A stretch of DNA of 64,000 nt. Origin: Nocardioides terrae. GTDB lineage: Bacteria > Actinomycetota > Actinomycetes > Propionibacteriales > Nocardioidaceae. The position numbers were made by a program, and so were the translations under genes. The stretch is taken from assembly GCF_900112345.1 (NCBI RefSeq), contig NZ_FOLB01000010.1:62001-126000 (forward strand). Direction: 5' to 3'. The notes beneath the pieces are model-generated. The model was not told where the DNA came from. It saw only the letters and a list, made by a program, of their open reading frames with translations, and did not search any database. Positions 56,282 through 64,000 of the stretch are shown here, piece by piece. Positions within the stretch are counted from its first letter, which is position 1. Each line of letters opens with the position of its first letter.

Positions 56282-57894
56282 TAGCGGAAGGTCGCCACCA
56301 GCTCCTGCAGTCGCGTCGACATCTCGGACAGCTCGCCGACCGCTGCGCTGATCTCGTGGACGCCGTCGGTGGTGGCCCGGGAGGTGCCCGCGAGGGTGTC
56401 GATGGCGGAGGCGATCTCGCCGGTACCGCCGGCCGCGTCCGAGACGCTGCGGTTCATCTCCTTGGTCGTCACCGACTGCTCCTCGACGGCGGCGGCGATG
56501 GTGTTCTGAGAGTCGCTGATCCGACTCACCACCTCGCCGATGCGGTCGATGGCCGCCACGGCGCCTCCGGCGTCGGCCTGGATGGCGCCGACGCGTGCTG
56601 AGATGTCGTCGGTCGCCTTCGCCGTCTCCTGGGCCAGGTCCTTGACCTCGTTGGCGACGACGGCGAAGCCCTTGCCCATCTCGCCGGCGCGGGCCGCCTC
56701 GATGGTGGCGTTGAGCGCGAGCAGGTTGGTCTGCTCGGCGATCGAGCTGATCAGCTTGACGACGTTGCCGATCTCCTGGCTGGACTGGCCGAGCTGGTCG
56801 ATCGTGCGCCGGGTCTCGTCCGCCTCACGGACCGCCTCGTCGGCCACGCCGACGGCGTGCTGGGCGCTCCGGGCGATCTCGTGGATCGAGGCGCCCATCT
56901 CCTCCGATGCGACGGCCACGGTCTGCACGTTGGCCGACACCTGGGTCGCCGCGGCGCTCACGTCGGCCGCGCGCGCCGAGGCCTCGGCCGCCGAGCCGGA
57001 GATCGTGGCCGTCGTACGCTCGATGCCCGCGGCGGTGCCGCCGAGGCTGCGCGCGGAGTCCGCGAGGGTCGACACGATGCCGCGCAGTGACGCCATCGTC
57101 GCCTCGAACGCGGCGGCGAGCCGGCCGACCTCGTCGCGCTGGTCGATGCCCGGGGACGCGGTCAGGTCGCCGTCGGCGACCAGCGTCAGGGCGTGGATCG
57201 ACCGACGCAGCGGACGGACGATGGACCGGGTGACGATCAGGCCCAGTGCCAGCGCCGCCAGCAGCGCGAGGACCGCGACGATGACGATGGTCGTCCGGGC
57301 GAGCCCGGCCGCGTGGCCGGCCTCGTCGGCCAGCGCCGTGTGCCGGGCGTCGAGCGACTTCATCACCTTGTCGGTGCTGTCGAGCAGGTTCGACCACGCG
57401 GTGTCGAGGTCGTTGTTGAGGATCTGGTACGCCGCCGCCATGCTCGCCGGCGTGCCCTGCTGGATCTTGGCGACCATGTCGTCGTTGATCCGGAAGTAGT
57501 CGTCCCACAGCTTGCGCATGTGGTCGAGCTCGGTCAGCTCCTTGGCGGTGTAGGCCTGCCGGTCGATGCCGTCCAGCAGCGCGTACGCGGCCTTGCGCGA
57601 CTCGGTCAGGCCGGCCACGTTGGTGTTGTCGGGCGCCACCGCGCCGGCGGGGTCCTCGACGACGGCCTCGGCGTAGATGTAGCCCTGCCAGCCGCTGATG
57701 TCGGCGTCGAGGTAACGCAGCTGCTGGACGTCGTCGCGCAGGCTCTGCAGGTGCTGGATGTCCTGGAGCTTGTGCTGCTGGGTCAGGGAGGCGTAGATGC
57801 CGGTCCCGGCGACCACGACGAGCAGCAGGCAGACGAGGCCGAAGGCGGCCGTCAGTCGTCGTCCGATGGAGACATCACGCAGCAGGGTTCTCAC
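56278..57894 (-). CDS. Methyl-accepting chemotaxis protein
   Basis: A 538-residue transmembrane chemoreceptor: an N-terminal helix, a four-helix-bundle type periplasmic-side domain (about 35-195), a second helix, HAMP ([23 protein letters not shown]), and a long cytoplasmic coiled coil. The conserved hairpin includes [50 protein letters not shown]. It should signal to CheA/CheW, none of which is in this window. The start is a GTG. Its ligand is unknown. Confidence 0.95.
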   Translation of the reverse strand: MRTLLRDVSIGRRLTAAFGLVCLLLVVVAGTGIYASLTQQHKLQDIQHLQSLRDDVQQLRYLDADISGWQGYIYAEAVVEDPAGAVAPDNTNVAGLTESRKAAYALLDGIDRQAYTAKELTELDHMRKLWDDYFRINDDMVAKIQQGTPASMAAAYQILNNDLDTAWSNLLDSTDKVMKSLDARHTALADEAGHAAGLARTTIVIVAVLALLAALALGLIVTRSIVRPLRRSIHALTLVADGDLTASPGIDQRDEVGRLAAAFEATMASLRGIVSTLADSARSLGGTAAGIERTTATISGSAAEASARAADVSAAATQVSANVQTVAVASEEMGASIHEIARSAQHAVGVADEAVREADETRRTIDQLGQSSQEIGNVVKLISSIAEQTNLLALNATIEAARAGEMGKGFAVVANEVKDLAQETAKATDDISARVGAIQADAGGAVAAIDRIGEVVSRISDSQNTIAAAVEEQSVTTKEMNRSVSDAAGGTGEIASAIDTLAGTSRATTDGVHEISAAVGELSEMSTRLQELVATFRY

Positions 57895-57937
57895 GGCTGA
57901 CTGGATCGGCGGGCCGGCGCCCGGTCTGAGGTCAACG

Positions 57938-57955
57938 CGTGTGGGCCCTCACACG
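57938..57955. promoter_or_regulatory. Inverted repeat between MCP and MFS genes
   Basis: CGTGTG-GGCCCT-CACACG, 6-bp arms, in the 137-nt gap between divergent genes, about 45 nt upstream of the chemoreceptor start and 77 nt upstream of the MFS start. Possible operator. Confidence 0.35.
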
Positions 57956-58031
57956 TCGCGGTTCCGGGGAATACCCGGGTGGACCCACGGGGTTGGCGCA
58001 GCGTCCGCCTGGAACGATCGAAAGCGACGCG

Positions 58032-59237
58032 ATGACCGTCACCACCGAGCTCACCGCCCCGCCCGAGCGGACGGCGAAGCACGCCGTGGTGGCCATCCTC
58101 GCCCTCGGGGTCGGCGGGTTCGCCATCGGCACGACCGAGTTCGTCACGATGGGCGTGCTGCCGCAGATCGCCGACGGCGTCGACGTCTCTGTCCCGACCG
58201 CCGGACACATCATCTCGGCGTACGCCCTCGGCGTCGTCGTCGGCGTCCCACTGCTCTCCTTCTTCGTCGCGCACCTGCCGCGCAAGGGCCTGCTGCTCTC
58301 CTTCATGGCGACGTACGCCGCCTTCAACGTCCTCTCCGCAGCGGCGCCGAGCTATCCGGTGCTGATGGTCGCGCGCTTCGTCGACGGCCTGCCCCACGGC
58401 GCCTACTTCGGCATCGCGTCACTGGTCGCCGCCGGCCTGGTCTCCGAGGAGCGGCGCGGCCGGGCGGTCGCCAGCGTGATGATGGGCATCTCCGTGGCCA
58501 ACGTGGCCGGTGTCCCGGCTGCCACCTGGCTGGGCCAGCACGTCGGCTGGCGCGCGACCTACCTCGCCGCCGCGCTGCTGGCGGCGCTGACCGTGGCGTT
58601 GATCGGCTGGTCGGTGCCGCGCTCCCCGGGCAACCCCGGGGCCACCGGCCGCTCGGAGGCCCGCGGCTTCTTCTCCAACGCACAGGTCTGGCTGACGATG
58701 GCGGCGGGCGCCGCCGGGTTCGGCGGCATGTTCGCGATCTACTCCTACATCGGCAAGATCGTGCCCGACGTCGCCGGGCTCTCCGAGCACGTGGTGCCGG
58801 TCTTCGTGCTCGTCCTCGGCCTGGGCATGGTGGTCGGCACCCTGCTGGCCGGCGAGCTGGCCCGCTGGTCGGTCTTCCGCACCCTGCTGGCGGCCAGCTC
58901 CGGGTCGCTGCTCGTGATGCTGCTGACCTGGCTGGTGGCCCCGCACGGCTGGCTGCTGCTGCCGGCGGTCTTCCTGGTGACGGTCTGCGCCTCGATCCTC
59001 GCGGTCAACCTGCAGATCAGGCTGATGGACGTCTCCGGCGACGCGGTCACCCTCGGGGCGGCGATGAACCACGCGACCCTCAACATCGCCAACGCGGCCG
59101 GCGCCTACCTCGGCGGCGTCGTCATCGCGTGGGGCTTCGGTTACCGCTCGACGGCGCTGGTCGGTGCGACGCTGGCGGTCTTCGGCATCGCGCTGCTCGG
59201 CTGGAGCGCGGTGCTCCACCGGCGTACAGCCCGCTAA
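58032..59237 (+). CDS. MFS exporter, DHA1 family (AraJ/sugar-efflux type)
   Basis: A 401-residue permease with twelve helices. Motifs fit the DHA1 sugar-efflux/AraJ type: GGFAIGTTEFVTMGVLPQIA in the first helix, ARFVDGLPHGAYFG in helices 4-5, and VANVAGVPAATWLGQHVGWRATY. It likely expels a drug or sugar. The stop overlaps by 4 nt with the stop of the convergent acetyltransferase gene. ATG 58032 begins MTVTTELT. No ligand is known. Confidence 0.92.
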   Translation: MTVTTELTAPPERTAKHAVVAILALGVGGFAIGTTEFVTMGVLPQIADGVDVSVPTAGHIISAYALGVVVGVPLLSFFVAHLPRKGLLLSFMATYAAFNVLSAAAPSYPVLMVARFVDGLPHGAYFGIASLVAAGLVSEERRGRAVASVMMGISVANVAGVPAATWLGQHVGWRATYLAAALLAALTVALIGWSVPRSPGNPGATGRSEARGFFSNAQVWLTMAAGAAGFGGMFAIYSYIGKIVPDVAGLSEHVVPVFVLVLGLGMVVGTLLAGELARWSVFRTLLAASSGSLLVMLLTWLVAPHGWLLLPAVFLVTVCASILAVNLQIRLMDVSGDAVTLGAAMNHATLNIANAAGAYLGGVVIAWGFGYRSTALVGATLAVFGIALLGWSAVLHRRTAR

Positions 59238-59809
59238 CGGTCCGCGGCGATCTCCCAGGCCTCGCGCGGCTGCAGCGGCTCGCTGGCCAGCAGGGTGCCG
59301 ACCCACGCGTCGCGCATCTCGCCGCGCTGCGGGAGCCACTGGCGCACGCAGCCGTCGAAGGAGAAGCCGACCTTCCAGGCCAGCTTGCGGGACGCCCAGT
59401 TGCCTGCGTGCGCCCACCAGATGACGGTGGTCAGCGACCGGGCCTCGAAGCCCCAGGCCAGCAGCAGGCGGAGCGCGCGCTCCATCGCGCCCGTGCCGCG
59501 GATGTCGGGATGTGACCCGAACGCCACCTCGGCGCGGCCCGGCCCCTCGTTGCGCAGCTCGACCGAGCCACCGAACCGGCGGTCCACCTCGACGGCGAAG
59601 GGCCACTCGGTGTCCTCGAGCCACGCCCTGGCCCGCGAGCCGATGTAGTCGCGCGCGTCGTCGAGCGAGTACGGCGTCGGGACCGTCGTCCACCGGACCG
59701 ACTCGGCGTCGACCGACTGCTCCACGGACCGCTCGACGTCGGAGGGCCGGTGGGCGCGCAGCGTGACGGGGCCGTCGGTCAGGGTCGGGATCGCACCGGG
59801 AAAGGTCAT
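59234..59809 (-). CDS. GNAT-family N-acetyltransferase (RimJ/RimL type)
   Basis: A 191-residue acetyltransferase. It begins like RimJ/RimL enzymes (PTLTDGPVTLRAHRPSDVERSVEQ), and the acetyl-CoA region is SHPDIRGTGAMERALRLLLAWGF; RGTG replaces the typical RGxGxA/G. Later, HAGNWASRKLAWKVGFSFDG and RDAWVGTLL are typical. It acetylates a protein N-terminus or small molecule. ATG 59809 has GGAGGA upstream. Confidence 0.9.
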   Translation of the reverse strand: MTFPGAIPTLTDGPVTLRAHRPSDVERSVEQSVDAESVRWTTVPTPYSLDDARDYIGSRARAWLEDTEWPFAVEVDRRFGGSVELRNEGPGRAEVAFGSHPDIRGTGAMERALRLLLAWGFEARSLTTVIWWAHAGNWASRKLAWKVGFSFDGCVRQWLPQRGEMRDAWVGTLLASEPLQPREAWEIAADR

Positions 59810-59884
59810 GGGTCCATCCTCCCCGTGTGATGCGCGACACTGACACCGGATGGCCGACCCCCTGACAGGCACCGGAGGTGCTCG

Positions 59885-61438
59885 ATGACCCTGACCTCAT
59901 CAGTGACGCAGGCCCCCGTGGGGGAGCACAACCTGGCGGTGCTCGCCGAGCAGTGGCTCGACCGCGTCGGCGACTACGAGATGCTGCTCTTCGAGGGCAC
60001 GGGCCACACCTCGGGACAGATCCTCGACCGGGCGAGGCGCGCGGCCGGCGGACTGCGGAGGATGGGCGTCGAGGCCGGCGATCGGGTCGTGGTGCTGACC
60101 ATGAACACCCCCGAGGTGTTCGTGTCCTACCACGCGCTCTGGCGGGCCGGAGCGGTCGTCACGCCCGTGATCTTCCTGCAGACCCCGCCCGAGCTGCGCC
60201 ACATCCTGGAGGACTCCGGAGCGGTGGCCGCCGTGGTCAGCCCCGAGCTGGTGCCGCTCATCGGCGCTGCGGCGCAGGGGCTCGACCTGCAGGTGATCGT
60301 CGCGGGCGAGGTACCCGACGGGGTGGACGCGATCCCCTTCATGCAGCTGGAGCGGGCCGAGCCGCTCCCGATCGAGCCGCGCGGCGACGACGACCTGGCG
60401 GCGCTGCTCTACACCGGCGGCACCACCGGCCGGGCCAAGGGCGTCATGCTGAGCCACCACAGCCTGTGGGAGGCGGGCAGCGGGCTCGCCGTGGTGGCAG
60501 AGTCGATGGACACCAGCCGGCTGCTGCTCCCGCTGCCGCTCTCGCACGTCTACGGGCTCAACGTGCTCGTCGCCGGTCTGCACTCCAAGCGCCAGCAGGT
60601 CTCGGTCATGCAGCGCTGGTTCGACCCCAAGGGCTGGCTGGAGCTGGTCCAGGAGCACCGCATCGACAACAGCCCGGTCGTCCCGTCGATGTTGCAGATG
60701 CTGCTCGACCAGCCGTACGCCGACTACGACCTCAGCTCGCTGCGGACCTTCGGCTCCGGGGGCGCCCCGCTGCTGCCCGCGCTGCGCGAGAAGGTCGAGA
60801 AGGCCCTCGGCGTCGCGATCCTGGAGGGCTACGGCTGCACCGAGAGCAGCTCGGTGGTCACCGCCTCCACTCCTGCAGCGAGCAAGGCGGGCAGCGTCGG
60901 GAAGCCGGCGCCGCACGCCGAGGTCGCGATCCTCGACCCGACCGGCCGGCCGCTCCCGGTCGGCGAGGAGGGCGAGATCTGCGTCCGGGGCGCGGGCGTG
61001 ATGATGGGCTACTGGAACGAGCCGGAGCTGACCGCGAAGACGATCGTCGACGGCTGGCTGCACACCGGCGACGTCGGACGGCTCGACGAGGACGGCTTCC
61101 TCTACGTGGTCGACCGCGTCAAGGACCTCATCATCCGCGGCGGCTTCAACGTCTACCCGCGCGACGTCGAGGACGCGCTGCTGGCGCACCCGGCCGTCAC
61201 CGCCGCGGCGGTGGTCGGCAAGCCGGACGAGAAGAGCGGCGAGGAGGTCGTCGCCCTGGTCTCGCTGCGCCCGGGCGCGAGCGCCGATCCCGAGGAGCTG
61301 ATGGAGTTCGCCAAGGGGCGGCTCGCCCGCTACAAGTACCCGCGCGAGGTCCGGATCGTCGACGCCGTGCCGGTCACGAGCGTGGGCAAGACCGACCGCA
61401 AGGCTGTGCGCGTGATGGTGCGCTCGCTGGAGAGCTGA
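59885..61438 (+). CDS. Class I acyl-CoA/AMP-dependent synthetase
   Basis: A 517-residue adenylating enzyme. ATP-binding P-loop [16 protein letters not shown], then [23 protein letters not shown], the [40 protein letters not shown] core, and Lys in [10 protein letters not shown]. It activates a carboxylic acid, likely a fatty or aromatic acid, to its CoA thioester. No beta-oxidation genes adjoin. ATG 59885 has GGAGG upstream. The substrate is unknown. Confidence 0.93.
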   Translation: MTLTSSVTQAPVGEHNLAVLAEQWLDRVGDYEMLLFEGTGHTSGQILDRARRAAGGLRRMGVEAGDRVVVLTMNTPEVFVSYHALWRAGAVVTPVIFLQTPPELRHILEDSGAVAAVVSPELVPLIGAAAQGLDLQVIVAGEVPDGVDAIPFMQLERAEPLPIEPRGDDDLAALLYTGGTTGRAKGVMLSHHSLWEAGSGLAVVAESMDTSRLLLPLPLSHVYGLNVLVAGLHSKRQQVSVMQRWFDPKGWLELVQEHRIDNSPVVPSMLQMLLDQPYADYDLSSLRTFGSGGAPLLPALREKVEKALGVAILEGYGCTESSSVVTASTPAASKAGSVGKPAPHAEVAILDPTGRPLPVGEEGEICVRGAGVMMGYWNEPELTAKTIVDGWLHTGDVGRLDEDGFLYVVDRVKDLIIRGGFNVYPRDVEDALLAHPAVTAAAVVGKPDEKSGEEVVALVSLRPGASADPEELMEFAKGRLARYKYPREVRIVDAVPVTSVGKTDRKAVRVMVRSLES

Positions 61439-61520
61439 GATCTCGGCCGCGGTCGCCCACCTGCTCCGCCCCACCAAACCCGGTTGGGCCGGTCCCAGGT
61501 CCATCAGCGACAATGACCTC

Positions 61521-62549
61521 ATGTCCTCCACCACCCCTGAGGTCCGGCCCCGGGTGCTCTCCGGCATCCAGCCGACCGCCGACAGCTACCACCTCGGCAA
61601 CTACCTCGGCGCGGTGCGGAACTGGGGCATCCTGCAGGCCGACTACGAGCCGTTCTTCTTCATCGCCGACCAGCACGCGATCACCGTGGAGGTGGACCCG
61701 AAGGTCCTGCGCCGGCGCACCCTCGTCGCCGCCGCGCAGCTGCTCGCCGCGGGCGTCGACCCGGAGCGCAGCGCGATCTTCGTCCAGTCCCACATCCCCG
61801 AGCACGCCCAGCTCGGCTGGGTGATGCAGTGCCTCACCGGGTTCGGCGAGGCGCGGCGCATGACGCAGTTCAAGGACAAGTCGGCGAAGGGCGGCGAGGG
61901 CTCGTCGTCGGTCGGGCTGTTCGCCTATCCGATGCTGATGGCCGCCGACATCCTGCTCTACCGGCCGGCGTACGTCCCCGTCGGCGAGGACCAGCGCCAG
62001 CACCTCGAGCTCACCCGCGACCTCGCGCAGCGGTTCAACAGCCGTTACAAGAAGACCTTCCGCCTCCCGGAGCCCTACATCCTCAAGGAGACCGGGAAGA
62101 TCTACGACCTGCAGGAGCCGACCAGCAAGATGTCGAAGTCGGCCTCGAGCCCGGGCGGCATCGTCGAGATGCTCGACGACCCCAAGGTGAGCGCCAAGAA
62201 GATCCGCAGCGCGGTCACCGACTCCGGCTCGGAGGTGCGCTTCGACGAGGCGGAGAAGCCCGGCGTCTCCAACCTCCTGCGCATCTACTCCGCGCTGACC
62301 GGCAGCACCATCGAGAAGCTCGAGGACGAGTACGCCGGCCGTGGCTACGGCGACCTGAAGAAGGACCTGGCCGACGTGGTCGTGGACTTCGTGACGCCGT
62401 TCCGGAACGCGACCCACGAGCTGCTCGACGACCAGACGCACCTCACGTCGGTGCTCGCGCAGGGCGCCGAGCAGGCCCGCGAGGTCGCGTCGCGCACCCT
62501 CGCCGACGTCTACGATCGCGTCGGCTTCGTGGCGCCCGCGGCACGGTAG
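61521..62549 (+). CDS. trpS: Tryptophanyl-tRNA synthetase
   Basis: A 342-residue class I synthetase that charges tRNA-Trp. The HIGH-like motif appears as [18 protein letters not shown], the KMSKS motif as [12 protein letters not shown], and [20 protein letters not shown] is typical. Length is standard. ATG 61521 follows a GACAAT box by 6 nt and lacks a ribosome site, so it may be leaderless. No T-box leader is seen. Confidence 0.97.
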   Translation: MSSTTPEVRPRVLSGIQPTADSYHLGNYLGAVRNWGILQADYEPFFFIADQHAITVEVDPKVLRRRTLVAAAQLLAAGVDPERSAIFVQSHIPEHAQLGWVMQCLTGFGEARRMTQFKDKSAKGGEGSSSVGLFAYPMLMAADILLYRPAYVPVGEDQRQHLELTRDLAQRFNSRYKKTFRLPEPYILKETGKIYDLQEPTSKMSKSASSPGGIVEMLDDPKVSAKKIRSAVTDSGSEVRFDEAEKPGVSNLLRIYSALTGSTIEKLEDEYAGRGYGDLKKDLADVVVDFVTPFRNATHELLDDQTHLTSVLAQGAEQAREVASRTLADVYDRVGFVAPAAR

Positions 62550-62560
62550 TGTCGAACACC

Positions 62561-63085
62561 GTGCGGACGATCGGCGTGGCCGTCGCGATCCCGGAGCCCT
62601 GGGCGACCCAGCTCCAGGACTACCGTACGGGGCTCGGCGACGAGACCGCGACGATGATCCCGACCCACATCACCCTGGTGCCGCCGACCGAGGTCGACGA
62701 GGCCGTCGTCGGCGACATCGAGGCGCACCTGGAGTCGGTCGCGCGGACCCTGGCCGCCTTCGACGTGCACCTGCGCGGCACGGGCACCTTCCGCCCGGTC
62801 TCGCCGGTCGTCTTCGTCGCCGTCGTCGAGGGCATCTCCTCCTGCGAGCAGCTCGCCAACGCCGTGCGGCGCGGGCCGCTCGAGGTGGACCTCTCCTTCC
62901 CGTACCACCCGCACGTGACCGTCGCCCACGACCTTCCGGACGAGCTGCTCGACCAGGCGTTCGACGAGCTGGCCGGCTTCGAGTGCCGCTTCGAGGTCGA
63001 CCGCTTCCACCTCTACGTCCACGACGACGAGGACGGATGGCGCCCGACCCGCCACTTCTCCCTTCCTGCGACCGCACGGCGCTGA
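62561..63085 (+). CDS. 2'-5' RNA ligase / cyclic phosphodiesterase family
   Basis: A 174-residue two-histidine phosphoesterase (LigT/ThpR-like). The paired HxT motifs are HITLV (near 35) and HVTVAHD (near 125), as needed for 2',3'-cyclic phosphate chemistry on RNA. This gene follows trpS in many actinobacteria. The start is uncertain: GTG 62561 fits TAGTGT 8 nt upstream, and GTG 62549 overlaps the trpS stop. Its cellular substrate is unknown. Confidence 0.88.
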   Translation: MRTIGVAVAIPEPWATQLQDYRTGLGDETATMIPTHITLVPPTEVDEAVVGDIEAHLESVARTLAAFDVHLRGTGTFRPVSPVVFVAVVEGISSCEQLANAVRRGPLEVDLSFPYHPHVTVAHDLPDELLDQAFDELAGFECRFEVDRFHLYVHDDEDGWRPTRHFSLPATARR

Positions 63086-63113
63086 CCGGACGACGCCGGG
63101 GTACCGGCGCGCC

Positions 63114-64000
63114 ATGCCCGGACTGAAGCAGCGCCTCGCCGACCTGCGCGACCGACGACCCCTCGTCGACCACGCCCTGCGCACCCAGGAGCACTACGGG
63201 GCGTCCCAGGCGGGGCAGCAGGCCGGTGCGGTGACCTACTTCGGCTTCCTGTCGTTCTTCCCGGTGCTCGCGCTCGCGGTCTTCGTGGTCGGTTGGCTCG
63301 CCAAGGTCTACCCCGACGCCCAGTCCGACCTCACCGACGCCATCGACCAGGTCATCCCCGGGCTGGTGGGCGGCGGTGCGGGCCAGATCTCCCTCGACGA
63401 CGTGCAGCGCTTCTCGGGGGTGGCCGGCATCGTCGGCCTCCTCGGCGTGCTGTACGCCGGCCTCGGCTGGCTCGACGCGACCAGGACCTCCCTCCAGACG
63501 GTCTTCGAGATCCCGCCCCGGGAGCGTCCCGGCTTCCTGCGGGCGAAGCTGATCGACCTGCGCGGGCTGGTCGTGATCGGCGGCGTCCTCTTCGCGAGCG
63601 TCGTCGCAGCCGGGCTCGTGACTGGCTTCTCCAGCGACGTGCTCGACTGGCTCGGCCTCGACCAGGGGCTGTCCTGGCTGCTCTACGTCCTCGCCCGTCT
63701 CGTCGGCTGGGGGATCAACACCGTCCTCTTCTTCGTGCTGTTCCGCCTCGTCGGCCGGCCCGACGTGCCGGCCCGCTCGCTGTGGGTGGCCGCCGCGATC
63801 GGCGGTTTCGTCTTCGAGGTGCTCAAGGCCATCTCGTTCCTGCTGTTCGACGTCGCGCAGGGCAATGCGGCGTTCCAGGCGTTCGGTGTGGCCCTGGTGC
63901 TCGTCGTCTGGATCAACTACTTCGCGCGCGTGGTGCTCTACTCCGCGGCCTGGGCGCACACCTCGCCGGCCGCTCGCGCACTGCGGGACTCATCGCAGAC
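63114..64000 (+). CDS. YihY/BrkB-family membrane protein (3' end cut)
   Basis: An open frame from ATG 63114 to the window end, 295 full codons so far. It matches the YihY/virulence-factor BrkB family of inner-membrane proteins: AVTYFGFLSFFPVLALAVFVVG near the start, later GLGWLDATRTSLQTVFEIP, and GGFVFEVLKAISFLLFD with ALVLVVWINYFARVVLYSAAW. Six helices are expected. Historically called ribonuclease BN, it is no nuclease. It is usually found beyond trpS, as here. Confidence 0.92.
   Translation, partial: MPGLKQRLADLRDRRPLVDHALRTQEHYGASQAGQQAGAVTYFGFLSFFPVLALAVFVVGWLAKVYPDAQSDLTDAIDQVIPGLVGGGAGQISLDDVQRFSGVAGIVGLLGVLYAGLGWLDATRTSLQTVFEIPPRERPGFLRAKLIDLRGLVVIGGVLFASVVAAGLVTGFSSDVLDWLGLDQGLSWLLYVLARLVGWGINTVLFFVLFRLVGRPDVPARSLWVAAAIGGFVFEVLKAISFLLFDVAQGNAAFQAFGVALVLVVWINYFARVVLYSAAWAHTSPAARALRDSSQ

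Noticed and set aside
61439..61520. T-box leader before trpS
   Set aside because: The gap is 82 nt with no T-box sequence, and a -10 box sits just before the ATG.

Overview
The window is a 64 kb piece of a high-GC actinobacterial chromosome, most likely from Nocardioides or a close relative (Nocardioidaceae). I infer this from very high GC at third codon positions, frequent GTG starts, actinobacterial families (DUF3017, DUF5709, DUF6350, monomeric isocitrate dehydrogenase, UdgX), and a gene order matching blocks I know from Mycobacterium and Streptomyces. I see no tRNA, rRNA, CRISPR array, insertion sequence or prophage. This is mostly core genome with one sugar-catabolism cluster.

Layout. 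1-5.2 kb: 3' end of a cholesterol-oxidase-like GMC flavoprotein, a ZIP metal transporter, guaA and a regulator. 5.2-9.3 kb: a secreted protein with a lysine-rich tail, the UdgX uracil-DNA glycosylase, an SMP-30 protein, and two small stress-type proteins. 9.3-18.2 kb: a D-xylose regulon made of xylB-xylA-ROK on the plus strand facing a xylF / xylG-xylH-ROK transporter cluster on the minus strand. A shared TTTGTT-N10-ACTTA motif at three promoters ties the two halves together. 18.2-31 kb: an MMPL transporter, an F420/flavin luciferase-like oxidoreductase, small enzymes, a divergent PspC-domain envelope-stress module (membrane protein versus histidine kinase plus response regulator), a LysE exporter and oxidoreductases. 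31-32.2 kb: an unrecognised histidine-rich polytopic membrane protein.

32.2-51.4 kb is an old actinobacterial synteny block: pcrA, M23 peptidase, sucCD, DUF6350, purN, purH, folD, DUF3017, mdh and icd. It joins three TCA enzymes (SucCD, Mdh, Icd) to late purine and one-carbon genes. purH is preceded by a ZTP (pfl) riboswitch that senses the purine/folate intermediate made when 10-formyl-THF is short, which fits with folD following purH. Between sucD and DUF6350 lies a sigma-70-like protein fused to a membrane anchor and an extracytoplasmic domain. 51.5-64 kb: a fused, asymmetric ABC exporter, a Ca2+/H+ antiporter-like protein, a chemoreceptor, an MFS exporter, a GNAT, an acyl-CoA synthetase, trpS, a 2'-5' RNA ligase-like protein and a YihY/BrkB protein cut by the window end.

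Regulatory themes. Many genes have a TANNNT -10 box only 6-8 nt before the start codon and no Shine-Dalgarno, so they are probably leaderless. Strong GC-rich hairpins end several units. ATGA stop-start overlaps couple xylB-xylA, the PspC pair and the kinase-regulator pair.
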